A stretch of DNA of 64,000 nt from positions 620,001 through 684,000 of the forward strand of contig NZ_AWXE01000001.1 of assembly GCF_000469155.1 (NCBI RefSeq). The letters run 5' to 3'. Origin of the DNA: Candidatus Micropelagos thuwalensis. Its GTDB lineage: Bacteria; Pseudomonadota; Alphaproteobacteria; RS24. Position 1 is the stretch's first letter; every line of letters begins with the position of its first letter. Under the pieces are notes generated by a model. That model ran no database searches. It had not been told where the DNA came from and saw only the letters and a list, made by a program, of their open reading frames with translations. The position numbers and the translations under genes are program-made. This document shows, one piece after another, positions 51,259 to 59,881 of the stretch.

Positions 51259-51274
51259 ATTTAAATTGATATGC

Positions 51275-51303
51275 TTGACCCATTACATGCAAATAGGTGA
51301 TAA
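51275..51303 (+). promoter_or_regulatory. Candidate promoter for the SDR gene
   Basis: TTGACC (51275-51280), a 17-base spacer, then TGATAA (51298-51303), about 40 bases ahead of the SDR ATG and its RBS (AGGGGAG). Good -35, weak -10. Inference only. Confidence 0.35.
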
Positions 51304-51345
51304 GTCTTTTGGAACATGCATTTGGGATAATTTTAGGGGAGAATT

Positions 51346-52248
51346 ATGAGTCTTGATTTCACTGGAAAAACTGTGATTGTCACCGGATCTGGAGGCGGCC
51401 TTGGCCGCAGTCACGCTTTAGAATTTGCGCGCAGAGGCGCAAACGTCGTTGTTAACGATCTTGGAGGCTCAGTAGACGGATCAGGCGGATCGTCCGAAGC
51501 AGCCGATGCAGTGGTGAAAACCATCATTGATAACGGTGGCAAGGCCATTTCCAACGGCGCATCAGTGACCGACGACAAAGGTGTCGCCAATATGGTTGAG
51601 CAGACACTTTCAGAATTCGGCAGAATTGACGTTCTCGTTAACAATGCCGGTGTGCTCCGCGATAAATCATTTTCCAACATGTCCATGTCCGATTTCGAAT
51701 TTGTCGTTGATGTTCACTTGATGGGAACAGTTAAAACAACCCATGCCGTGTTTCCAATCATGAAAGAACAAAATTACGGACGTATCGTCGTGACCACCTC
51801 ATCTTCCGGCCTATACGGTAATTTTGGTCAGTCAAATTATGGTGCCGGCAAAATGGGAGTCGTTGGCATGATGAACACGCTCGAACTTGAGGGTGCTAAA
51901 TATAATATTCATGTAAATGCACTGGCGCCAGTTGCCTGGACACGCATGACTGAAGATTTAATGCCGCCCGAAGCAGAGGCCCTCCTCACGCCTGAAAGCG
52001 TAACTCCTGCCGTAGTTTTCATGAGTTCCGACCAAGCACCAAGCGGACAAATTATTTGCGCAGGTGCGGGCGTTTTTGCAGCGGCACAAGTTGTGGAGAC
52101 ACCCGGGAAACTGCTTGGGTTGGATGCTGCAGCAGAAGATGTCGCGGCAAACTGGGAAGAAATATCTGATCTAACCGAGGCCAAACCATTGGGCATGGGT
52201 TTTGAGCAATCAGCGAAATTCTTCGCCCTTCATAATCTCAAGCGATAA
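51346..52248 (+). CDS. Short-chain dehydrogenase, MFE-2/17beta-HSD4-like
   Basis: NAD(P)-dependent SDR of 300 residues. Cofactor motif VTGSGGGLGRSHALE (about 12-26) with VNDLGGSVDGSG, NNAGVL in the middle, and the catalytic Ser, Tyr, Lys in TTSSSGLYGNFGQSNYGAGKMG (about 146-167). The extended N-terminal loop with DLGG..GSGGS is that of the (3R)-hydroxyacyl-CoA dehydrogenase domain of peroxisomal multifunctional enzyme 2. That suggests a D-3-hydroxyacyl-CoA oxidation step. RBS AGGGGAG. It lies among acyl-CoA catabolism genes, transcribed opposite to them. Confidence 0.85.
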   Translation: MSLDFTGKTVIVTGSGGGLGRSHALEFARRGANVVVNDLGGSVDGSGGSSEAADAVVKTIIDNGGKAISNGASVTDDKGVANMVEQTLSEFGRIDVLVNNAGVLRDKSFSNMSMSDFEFVVDVHLMGTVKTTHAVFPIMKEQNYGRIVVTTSSSGLYGNFGQSNYGAGKMGVVGMMNTLELEGAKYNIHVNALAPVAWTRMTEDLMPPEAEALLTPESVTPAVVFMSSDQAPSGQIICAGAGVFAAAQVVETPGKLLGLDAAAEDVAANWEEISDLTEAKPLGMGFEQSAKFFALHNLKR

Positions 52249-53049
52249 TTAGCTATCTGTAAATTGTGGCGGCCTTTTTTCAATAAATGCCGTCACAGCT
52301 TCCAGATGGTCATCCGTCGCATGAAGCTTCGCCTGCTCAACCGCCGCCATTTCAAGTGCAGCATCAAGCTCAGGCGTTTTTGCACTTCTTAGTAATCTTT
52401 TTGTTGCCCGTAAAGCAGCTGTCGGCTGGGAAATAATTTTTGCCGCCAACTTTTCGGCTGCTGCCATCAACTCTTCACCTGGATATACTTCAGATACGAG
52501 CCCCCAACTTAATGCTGTTTCTGCATCAATAATACGCGAGGTGTAAAGCATTTCAGCCGCGCGTGACGCACCTATATTTTGCGGCAATATCCATGAACCA
52601 CCATCACCTGGAATAAGACCAATTTTCAAAAAAGTTGACCCAAATCTTGCAGATTGTGCTGCAAGACGAATATCACAAAGGCCTGAAACGTCATGCCCCA
52701 AACCAACTGCAGGGCCATTCACTGCCGCAATAACTGGCACAGCACAATGCCAAATAGACCTGACAATTTCATGCACATTGTTGCGATAATTATCCGCGAT
52801 GTCGGCTTGCGACCCAGCGAACAGGTTTTCTCTGTCACGCATGTCTTTGACATTACCACCGGCAGAAAATGCGCGACCTGCACCAGTAAAAATCACGCAC
52901 TTAATGGAGCGGTCTTCATTAATAGCGTCAAACACTTTGCGGAAGGCATCACCATCCCCCGGTTCGCCCAAAATATTTAATTGGTCAGGACGGTTAATTG
53001 TGACGGTCATGACCGCCCCTTGCCGAGAGGTCAATAAAGCGTTGCTCAT
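52249..53049 (-). CDS. Enoyl-CoA hydratase/isomerase family protein (atypical active site)
   Basis: A 266-residue crotonase-fold protein. The oxyanion-forming AFSAGGNVKDM (about 61-71) and AVNGPAVGLGHDVSGLCD (about 112-129) are present. Aligned with rat hydratase, Glu144 (in GGGCELAM) is replaced by Asp and Glu164 (in QPEILLG) by Phe (STFLKIGLIPGDGG), so the classic two-glutamate hydration centre is absent. It may be another crotonase reaction such as isomerisation, thioester cleavage or C-C cleavage, or it may use the Asp in PGDGG. It lies 12 bases downstream of an acyl-CoA dehydrogenase on the same strand. Confidence 0.8.
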   Translation of the reverse strand: MSNALLTSRQGAVMTVTINRPDQLNILGEPGDGDAFRKVFDAINEDRSIKCVIFTGAGRAFSAGGNVKDMRDRENLFAGSQADIADNYRNNVHEIVRSIWHCAVPVIAAVNGPAVGLGHDVSGLCDIRLAAQSARFGSTFLKIGLIPGDGGSWILPQNIGASRAAEMLYTSRIIDAETALSWGLVSEVYPGEELMAAAEKLAAKIISQPTAALRATKRLLRSAKTPELDAALEMAAVEQAKLHATDDHLEAVTAFIEKRPPQFTDS

Positions 53050-53061
53050 ATTATCTTCTCA

Positions 53062-54198
53062 CTAGGCTGCTTCGGATGAAGCAAATCGTTTGAGATGATA
53101 ATCTATACTTCCCAACTGTGCGTCAATGGCTGTAAGGCGTTTAAAATAATGACCGACATTTAGCTCTTCGGACATGCCCATGCCCCCATGCAAATGCACA
53201 GCGCTTTGACCGATATATCTTCCGGCTTTACCAATCTGCACTTTCGCACCGGAAGCAGCGCGTGATCTCGTAGCAGCATCCCCCCCGACATGCATGTTGA
53301 CCATATATGTCAAAGAGACGGATTGTTCATATTCCATAAACATATCGACCATACGGTGTTGCAAAGCCTGGAAGCTTCCAATCGCTACGCCAAATTGGTT
53401 GCGGGTTTTACAATATTCAACAGTGGCCTGATGTGCTTGATGCATTCCACCAATTGCTTCACCACAAATAGCGGCAATACCATAATCCAATGCTTCTTCT
53501 AAAAGCGGAAGTCCGGCATCTAAGGGGCCCAAGAGCGCTTCTGCGCCAAGCCTCACATTTTCAAAACTAATATCAGCAGCGCGACCGCCATCAATTGTTT
53601 CATAATCTTCTGAGGCAACGCCATCAGCAGATTTATCAACGATAAAGAGACTGATCCCGTCTTGTTGCCACCCCTCACCTGAAGTTCTGGCAGACACAAT
53701 CAGATAATCAGCCCAAGGCCCACCATTAACTACAGATTTAAGACCGCTGAGAACAAAACCATCACCATCATGTTTAGCAGTGGTTTGAACATTTGCGGGG
53801 TTAAACCGGCTTTTAGGTTCTGAATAAGCTAGCGCCCAAATTTTCTCACCACCGATAAGCGGAGGCAGATGCGTGTCTTTTTGAGCTTCACTCCCATGAC
53901 GCTCAAGGAGACCCCCACAGAGAACCACTGTCGGAATAAAAGGTTCGGTAACAAGACCTTTACCAAACTCCTCTGTAATAATCATGGTATCAACCGCCCC
54001 ACCACCAAGACCACCCATTGCCTCACTAAAGGGGGCGGCAAGTAATCCAAGCTCAGCAAATTGAGACCAATTTTCACGACTCATACCTGTTTCGGATCGA
54101 ACAATTTTCATGCGGCTGTCGAAATCATAATTATCATGAACGAAACTCTGAACCATATTGCGGAGCAGTGTTTGTTCTTCAGTAAAATCAAAATCCAT
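53062..54198 (-). CDS. Acyl-CoA dehydrogenase, small-subunit type
   Basis: FAD-dependent alpha,beta-desaturase. 378 residues. N-terminal helical domain MDFDFTEEQTLLRNMVQSF, middle beta domain with LAYSEPKSRFNP and VVNGGPWADYLIVSART, and C-terminal helices RNQFGVAIGSFQALQHRMVDM and VHLHGGMGMSEELNVGHYFKR. This form resembles the smaller partner of heteromeric acyl-CoA dehydrogenases such as PimD. It is separated from the second dehydrogenase by 38 bases, so an alpha2beta2 pair is plausible. The substrate is unknown. Confidence 0.82.
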   Translation of the reverse strand: MDFDFTEEQTLLRNMVQSFVHDNYDFDSRMKIVRSETGMSRENWSQFAELGLLAAPFSEAMGGLGGGAVDTMIITEEFGKGLVTEPFIPTVVLCGGLLERHGSEAQKDTHLPPLIGGEKIWALAYSEPKSRFNPANVQTTAKHDGDGFVLSGLKSVVNGGPWADYLIVSARTSGEGWQQDGISLFIVDKSADGVASEDYETIDGGRAADISFENVRLGAEALLGPLDAGLPLLEEALDYGIAAICGEAIGGMHQAHQATVEYCKTRNQFGVAIGSFQALQHRMVDMFMEYEQSVSLTYMVNMHVGGDAATRSRAASGAKVQIGKAGRYIGQSAVHLHGGMGMSEELNVGHYFKRLTAIDAQLGSIDYHLKRFASSEAA

Positions 54199-54236
54199 AA
54201 TTGTCTGCCTTAAATTATATGCATCAGGTTCGCGGT

Positions 54237-55424
54237 TTATAAACCTAGAACAAATTTAGCAATGATATTGCGCTGAACTTCATTTGTACCGCCATAAATG
54301 GCAGTTTTCCGCATGTTGAAATAATTCTGAGAAGCACCGTGACTGTAATCAGGTCCAACGAGATTATAATTTGCGCCCGTATCAAGCATCGGAATTTTCG
54401 GCAGACTATAAGTGCCAACGGCTTCCATAATTAACTCAGTCACTTTCTGCTGAATTTCAGTCCCTTTAATTTTTAAAATTGAACTTTCCGCACCCGGACC
54501 ACGTCCAGCGCTTTCGGCAGCCAGTGTTCTCAATTCGGTATATTCCAGTGCAAGCAAATCAATTTCCAACTCACTAATTTTTTTCTTGAAATCAGAGTCG
54601 TCGATAAGCGGTTCACCATCCACCAATTCGGCACAAGAAATTTCCTTAAGGCGTTTCACAGCATTTTTGGATCTGGCAACACCGGCAATTCCTGTGCGTT
54701 CATTCCCAAGCAAAAATTTAGCTATACCCCAGCCATTGCCTTCTTCACCGACCAGATTTTCAGCCGGTACACGGACATCTGTCAAAAACACTTCATTGAC
54801 TTCATGACTACCGTCTATCGTAATAATTGGACGAACCTCAATACCCGGTGAGTTCATATCAATCAGCAAAAATGAAATTCCCTTTTGTGGCTTATCCTCT
54901 TGCGAGGTACGCACAAGGCAGAACATCCAGTCAGCATGCTGCGCCAGCGTTGTCCAGATTTTGTGACCATTAACGATATAGTCATCGCCATCACGCTCTG
55001 CTTTGGTCTTAAGAGAGGCAAGATCAGACCCAGACCCCGGCTCGGAATAACCCTGACACCACCAGTCCTCACCAGACAAAATACGTGGCAAGTAATGTGC
55101 CTTTTGAGAATCATTTGCATAATGCATCAAAACCGGACCCAGCATGGTGATTCCAAAAGGCAAAACAATCAAAGTATTTGCTTTGGCACATTCATCATCA
55201 AAAATATATCTTTGCGTTACAGACCAGCCCGGCCCGCCATATTCCTCAGGCCAATGGGGGGCAACCCAGCCTTTTTCGGCAAGAACACGATGCCATGATA
55301 AAAAATCCTCCTTGGTAAACTCTCCTCGACGGCTTTTCGTCAGATGTTGAGGATAATTGTCAGCAATAAACTGTCTGACTTCTTCTCTAAATGCATTTTC
55401 TTCAGGGCTGAAATCGAAATTCAT
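54237..55424 (-). CDS. Acyl-CoA dehydrogenase, large-subunit type
   Basis: Acyl-CoA dehydrogenase of 395 residues from the ATG at 55424 (MNFDFSPEENAFREEVRQFI) with GGGAG RBS. FAD/substrate loops are WCQGYSEPGSGSDLASLKTKA and VNGHKIWTTLAQHADWMFCLVRT. The C-terminal motif is IYGGTNEVQRNIIAKFVLGL. The usual MCAD catalytic Glu of YEGT is Gly here, so the base must lie elsewhere, as in PimC/FadE subtypes where a Glu on an earlier helix serves; NERTGIAG is a possible site. It pairs with the adjacent smaller dehydrogenase. Confidence 0.85.
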   Translation of the reverse strand: MNFDFSPEENAFREEVRQFIADNYPQHLTKSRRGEFTKEDFLSWHRVLAEKGWVAPHWPEEYGGPGWSVTQRYIFDDECAKANTLIVLPFGITMLGPVLMHYANDSQKAHYLPRILSGEDWWCQGYSEPGSGSDLASLKTKAERDGDDYIVNGHKIWTTLAQHADWMFCLVRTSQEDKPQKGISFLLIDMNSPGIEVRPIITIDGSHEVNEVFLTDVRVPAENLVGEEGNGWGIAKFLLGNERTGIAGVARSKNAVKRLKEISCAELVDGEPLIDDSDFKKKISELEIDLLALEYTELRTLAAESAGRGPGAESSILKIKGTEIQQKVTELIMEAVGTYSLPKIPMLDTGANYNLVGPDYSHGASQNYFNMRKTAIYGGTNEVQRNIIAKFVLGL

Positions 55425-55511
55425 TTTAATCTCCCGTAACAATTGATGTTGTTATAAAACTTCTTTTTAGAAAGAAAAGCAAAAAATGACGCCTGCGTCA
55501 CTTTTTACTAT

Positions 55512-56348
55512 TTACGCACTACCAAACCACGTAAGTCGTTCAGCGTAGGATGCTACCGCACCAAAAACAATAATGCTTGGCGGCTCCAAACCGGCATTTT
55601 TAGCCTCCGATGCAGCCATTCGCAAAGTGGTCGTGAGCACCTGTTGCTGAGGAGTCGTTGCTTGGGTGATAATCGCCACTGGTTCTTCGGGTGACCGTCC
55701 GGCTTGCATCAATTTTTCGGCAATAATATCGATTTTTTTCATCGCCATATAAACCACAATAACAGGTGTAGCCTTCGAAATTGATTCCCAATCGAGCAAT
55801 TCTGTTTTACCTGAACCGGCGAGATGTCCGGTAACAAAACTTACAGCGTGATTTACATCTCTGTGCGTCACAGGAATCCCGGCATATTCCGGCCCGGCGA
55901 TACCAGACGTCACACCGGGAATAAGACGAAATGATATCTTTTCCTCAACCAGTCTCTCGACTTCTTCCCCACCTCGACCAAAAACAAACGGGTCCCCCCC
56001 CTTGAGACGAAGAACTTTTTTTCCGTTTTTCGCATGATGAACGAGACTATCCGTAATATCGGCTTGCTTCATAGAGGGCTTTCCACCTCTTTTACCAGCA
56101 TAGAAAATTTCCGTATCTACCCCGGCTATAGATAATATGTCTTCACTTACCAACGCATCATGGATAATGACGTCTGCTTGTTGCATGGCATTGACTGCAT
56201 GCAATGTCAGCAGACCTGGATCACCCGGCCCAGCGCCCGCGAGCCATACCCAGCCGGGCAGAAAAATCGGCAGACCGCTAATTTGCACATCAGGCAAAGG
56301 CATGTCGCTTAATTTAAGCCGAATAATCTCTTGCTTCATTTTATCCAT
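55512..56348 (-). CDS. cobA: Uroporphyrinogen-III C-methyltransferase (SUMT)
   Basis: Methylates uroporphyrinogen III at C2 and C7 to precorrin-2 for siroheme or cobalamin. The ATG at 56348 (MDKMKQEIIRLKLSDM) gives 278 residues; a TTG at 56384 would add twelve. The SAM loop is VWLAGAGPGDPGLLTLHAVNAM, then DALVSEDILSIAG, KRGGKPSMKQADI, LRLKGGDPFVFGRGGEEVE and PGVTSGIAGPEYAGIPVTHR. It is the stand-alone form without the CysG N-terminal oxidase/chelatase domain. No other tetrapyrrole or sulfite-reductase gene is adjacent. Confidence 0.9.
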   Translation of the reverse strand: MDKMKQEIIRLKLSDMPLPDVQISGLPIFLPGWVWLAGAGPGDPGLLTLHAVNAMQQADVIIHDALVSEDILSIAGVDTEIFYAGKRGGKPSMKQADITDSLVHHAKNGKKVLRLKGGDPFVFGRGGEEVERLVEEKISFRLIPGVTSGIAGPEYAGIPVTHRDVNHAVSFVTGHLAGSGKTELLDWESISKATPVIVVYMAMKKIDIIAEKLMQAGRSPEEPVAIITQATTPQQQVLTTTLRMAASEAKNAGLEPPSIIVFGAVASYAERLTWFGSA

Positions 56349-56450
56349 ATAAGCTTTATATGAGCCAATCAGACATAAATTCAACTCTCGATTACTTCTG
56401 TTCTTTAAGCCTACAATGCGCTAAAAAATTAATGTCAGAAGAGGATTTCG

Positions 56451-57974
56451 ATGTCACAAAAACAACTCAATTCCCTATTCCCAATTCCAGTCTCAGATTT
56501 AGTGCCAAACACACCAGCATTTGAGAACACTCCACAAATCACACCAACCGGCTTTAGAGAATATGATGCCCGCTGGCTTTTTCCCACTGAAATCAATTTA
56601 TCGGGCATTCAAGCCCTAGGCTTTGGCCTTGGCAATGTGCTGCACGAGCTATCTGACAATCCATCTCTTGTTGTCGGACATGATTACCGTTCCTACTCAC
56701 AATCTATCAAGCTAGCTCTGATTACCGGCCTAATGGCGGCGGGCGCAAAGGTTTATGATATTGGTCTGGCACTTTCACCAACGGCATATTTTGCACAATA
56801 TGAATTGGATGTTCCCGGCGTAGCTATGGTCACGGCAAGTCATAATGAAAATGGCTGGACAGGTGTTAAAATGGGCGCCAACCGCCCTTTAACATTCGGC
56901 CCGGATGAAATGACGATGTTACGCGATATAGTCCTCAATGGTACAGGTGTTTCGCGTGAAGGTGGCGGCTATGAATTTGTGCCGGATATGGCAGAACGCT
57001 ATATAGCTGATTTGACCAAAAGACCGGCTTTCAAAAGAAAAATTAAAGCCGTGCTGGCATGCGGTAATGGCACTGCCGGAGTATTTGCGCCCAAAACTCT
57101 GTCGGCGCTTGATATTGAAACGGTTGATTTACATTGCGATCCGGATTTTACATTCCCGAACCACAATCCAAACCCCGAAGATATGGAAATGCTTCATTCT
57201 TTGAGTGCGAAAGTAAAAGAAACGGGCGCAGATATTGGCTTTGCCTTTGATGGTGACGGTGATCGTTGCGGTGTCGTGGACAATTTAGGGCGTGAAATTT
57301 TTGCCGACAAAATGGGGGTGCTTGTTGCCAGAGATCTCGCCGCTAAACATCCAAATGCAAAATTTGTTGCTGATGTAAAATCAACAGGTCTCTTCATGAC
57401 AGATCCAGTGCTGAACGAACTTGGCGCTGAAACAGTTTACTGGAAAACAGGGCATAGTTACATGAAACGTCATACGGTGGAGACAGGCGCGATGGCTGGT
57501 TTTGAAAAAAGCGGTCACTTCTTTTTTAACGCACCTATTGGGCGGGGCTATGATGACGGGTTGGTGACAGCGATTACAGTTTGCGAGATGTTAGAACAAA
57601 ATCCCGGCAAAAGCATGGCCGACTTAAATGACAGCCTGCCACAAAGCTGGGGCTCTCCCACCATGTCACCCTATTGTGCCGATACGGAAAAATACGAAGT
57701 CGTGGATCGCGCCATTGCTCATTTCCAAAAATGTGCCGATGACGGCAAAAAGGTTGCCAGACAATCTATTCGCGATTTAGTAACAGTCAATGGCATCAGG
57801 ATAACAGTCGAGGATGGGACATGGGGACTTGTTCGCGCTTCCTCCAACAAGCCCGGCCTTGTGGTTGTCGTCGAAAGCCCGGTTTCAGAAGACCGCATGC
57901 GGGATATGTTTGCAGAAATTGATAATTTGCTTTCATCCTGGTCTGAGGTTGGTGAGTATGACCAGAAGCTTTAA
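56451..57974 (+). CDS. Phosphomannomutase/phosphoglucomutase
   Basis: Alpha-D-phosphohexomutase interconverting sugar 1- and 6-phosphates, supplying nucleotide sugars for LPS and exopolysaccharide. 507 residues. An extended N terminus precedes FREYDARWLFP; active-site phosphoserine loop MVTASHNENGWTGVKMG (about 124-140), metal-binding FAFDGDGDRCGVVD (about 263-276), sugar-binding GFEKSGHFFFN (EKSGH), and C-terminal phosphate loop with VRASSNKPGLVV. Preference for mannose or glucose cannot be told. It converges with the TauE gene, with 2 bases between stops. Confidence 0.9.
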   Translation: MSQKQLNSLFPIPVSDLVPNTPAFENTPQITPTGFREYDARWLFPTEINLSGIQALGFGLGNVLHELSDNPSLVVGHDYRSYSQSIKLALITGLMAAGAKVYDIGLALSPTAYFAQYELDVPGVAMVTASHNENGWTGVKMGANRPLTFGPDEMTMLRDIVLNGTGVSREGGGYEFVPDMAERYIADLTKRPAFKRKIKAVLACGNGTAGVFAPKTLSALDIETVDLHCDPDFTFPNHNPNPEDMEMLHSLSAKVKETGADIGFAFDGDGDRCGVVDNLGREIFADKMGVLVARDLAAKHPNAKFVADVKSTGLFMTDPVLNELGAETVYWKTGHSYMKRHTVETGAMAGFEKSGHFFFNAPIGRGYDDGLVTAITVCEMLEQNPGKSMADLNDSLPQSWGSPTMSPYCADTEKYEVVDRAIAHFQKCADDGKKVARQSIRDLVTVNGIRITVEDGTWGLVRASSNKPGLVVVVESPVSEDRMRDMFAEIDNLLSSWSEVGEYDQKL

Positions 57975-57976
57975 GC

Positions 57977-58792
57977 TTAAAATACTGACCACAAAATTCG
58001 TGCCGATGCCAGAAACAGAAAAAAGATAAAAATCTTTTCAAGTTTTTTCCGGTCAATCCTATGCGCCATTCGCGCGCCCATTGGCGCTGTTAGCGTTGTG
58101 ACCGGAATGAGCAGCAAAACGGCAAGCCAATTCACATAACCCAGAAAATACGGGGCGAGGCCCTCTTTACCCCAGCCGGAAACGACAAAGCCGAGACTGC
58201 CGGGTAACGCAATAAAAATTCCAAGCACGGCTGCAGTACCCACCGCTTTGTGTATCGGGCGACCAAACAAACGCATGACGGTGACAGAAAATGCACCACC
58301 ACCAATCCCCATCAGCGCAGAGAAGAATCCAATCATTGACGCAACACCGCGTTGCAACCAGATAATAGGCATTTTTCCATCCAGCGTTTCATCAACATCG
58401 TTAAACATCATATTCAAGGCGATAAGGGATGTCAGAATTGCAAAGATTATTTTTAAAACTTCAGCGTTGAAATAGCCCGCTAACAGCGCGCCGGATACGA
58501 CACCTATCACAGAAAATGGCGCCCATTGGCGCACAATTGTCATATCAACGGCGTCGTTCTTATAATGAACACGCCCCGACTGGATGGATGTAAGTACGAT
58601 GATCGTCAATGAGGTCGCGACGGCAGCATGCATTTGATGTGCTTCATGAAGGCCAAGAAAAATAAAGGTTTGAAAGAGTACCGGCACTAGAATAGCCCCA
58701 CCGCCAATACCCAAAAGACCTGCCATATACCCAGCTACAGAACCTGCAAGAATAAAAAGGGCAATGAGGACTGGCATTTCCAATTCAGACAT
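57977..58792 (-). CDS. TauE/SafE-family membrane exporter
   Basis: A 271-residue inner-membrane protein with eight or so hydrophobic segments. Two repeats show the family pattern: GYMAGLLGIGGGAILVPVL near the N terminus and GFFSALMGIGGGAFSVTVM in the middle. A C-terminal segment carries LTAPMGARMAHRIDRKKLEK. Members export sulfite, sulfoacetate or related organic anions; the substrate is not determinable. It may relate to sulfur metabolism, but no sulfur genes adjoin it. Confidence 0.85.
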   Translation of the reverse strand: MSELEMPVLIALFILAGSVAGYMAGLLGIGGGAILVPVLFQTFIFLGLHEAHQMHAAVATSLTIIVLTSIQSGRVHYKNDAVDMTIVRQWAPFSVIGVVSGALLAGYFNAEVLKIIFAILTSLIALNMMFNDVDETLDGKMPIIWLQRGVASMIGFFSALMGIGGGAFSVTVMRLFGRPIHKAVGTAAVLGIFIALPGSLGFVVSGWGKEGLAPYFLGYVNWLAVLLLIPVTTLTAPMGARMAHRIDRKKLEKIFIFFLFLASARILWSVF

Positions 58793-58822
58793 ATCTATAA
58801 CCTTTTATCTGCAACTTTCATT

Positions 58823-59839
58823 TCAGTCAGCCAGCTGATTTATATCATTATCGGTGTCATGAATTCGCTGAACTGCCTGGCGCATATATTGAAGCGCCTC
58901 AGATAAAACAGACGCATCGGCTTCATTTTTAGGTGCATTCTCACTCAAGTAACGGCGCCATAATCTTCCGCCGGGTTGAGATTGGAACAACCCCATAAGA
59001 TGTCGAGTCAGAGCATGGAGAGGAACCCCATCTTCAACCAGTTTTTCAGCATAGGGTATCAATGCTTCTACCACGGCTTCACGGCTTGGCGGGGGCGCTT
59101 CATCGTTGAAAATCGTGCAATCTACGTCGGCCAGAATATAAGGTGTTTTATAAGCAGCGCGTCCAAGCATGACACCGTCAACATGGTGCAAATGCGTCTG
59201 TGCCTCAGACAATGTATCAATTCCACCATTCAAAATAATCGTCAAATCCTGTCGTGACTTTTTCAACTCATAAACAAGATCATAATTAAGTGGCGGAATA
59301 TCGCGATTTTGTTTGGGGCTTAAACCATCAAGCCAAGCTTTTCTTGCATGCACGATGAACACTTCGCACCCTGCTTGCGCGGATAATTCCACTAGCTGAA
59401 AAAGCGCTTCCTCTGGATCTTGATCGTCAACACCTATTCGGGATTTAATGGTAACTGGGATTTTAACATTGGCGCGCATAGCTGCCACACAGTCAGCAAC
59501 AAGCTCCGGCTCTTGCATCAAGCAAGCCCCAAAACGGCCAGCTTGCACCCTATCGGACGGGCAACCGACATTGAGATTTATTTCATCATAGCCAAAATCT
59601 TCACCAATCTTTGCCGCCTCTGCCAGCGCCGTGGCGTCGCTACCACCTAACTGGAGAGCGACAGGGTGTTCAGCAGAGTTGAAGGACAAAAGATGTGCGC
59701 GGTCTCCGTGGCGCACTGCATCTGCCGTGACCATTTCAGAATAAAGCCGAGACTTTCTGGATAATAGCCGCAAAAAATAGCGGTCATGTCTATCTGTCCA
59801 GTCCATCATTGGCGCTATACAAAATCGATGCGTTGTCAT
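58823..59839 (-). CDS. dusA: tRNA-dihydrouridine(20/20a) synthase
   Basis: FMN/NADPH enzyme reducing U20/U20a in tRNA D-loops. With the ATG at 59839 (MTTHRFCIAPMMDWTDRHDRYFLRLLS) it has 338 residues. DusA-specific features are the APMMDWTDRH start, VALQLGGSDATAL, NLNVGCPSDRVQAGRFGACLM with the catalytic Cys, TIKSRIGVDDQD, FIVHARKAWLDGLSPKQNR and ILNGGIDT. It ends with a short helical domain with HLMGLFQSQPGGRLWRRYLSEN. It lies 42 bases downstream of glnE on the same strand. Confidence 0.93.
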   Translation of the reverse strand: MTTHRFCIAPMMDWTDRHDRYFLRLLSRKSRLYSEMVTADAVRHGDRAHLLSFNSAEHPVALQLGGSDATALAEAAKIGEDFGYDEINLNVGCPSDRVQAGRFGACLMQEPELVADCVAAMRANVKIPVTIKSRIGVDDQDPEEALFQLVELSAQAGCEVFIVHARKAWLDGLSPKQNRDIPPLNYDLVYELKKSRQDLTIILNGGIDTLSEAQTHLHHVDGVMLGRAAYKTPYILADVDCTIFNDEAPPPSREAVVEALIPYAEKLVEDGVPLHALTRHLMGLFQSQPGGRLWRRYLSENAPKNEADASVLSEALQYMRQAVQRIHDTDNDINQLAD

Positions 59840-59881
59840 GAGATAGATATGCCGCAAATAGATGGGGATGTCTTGAAAAAA

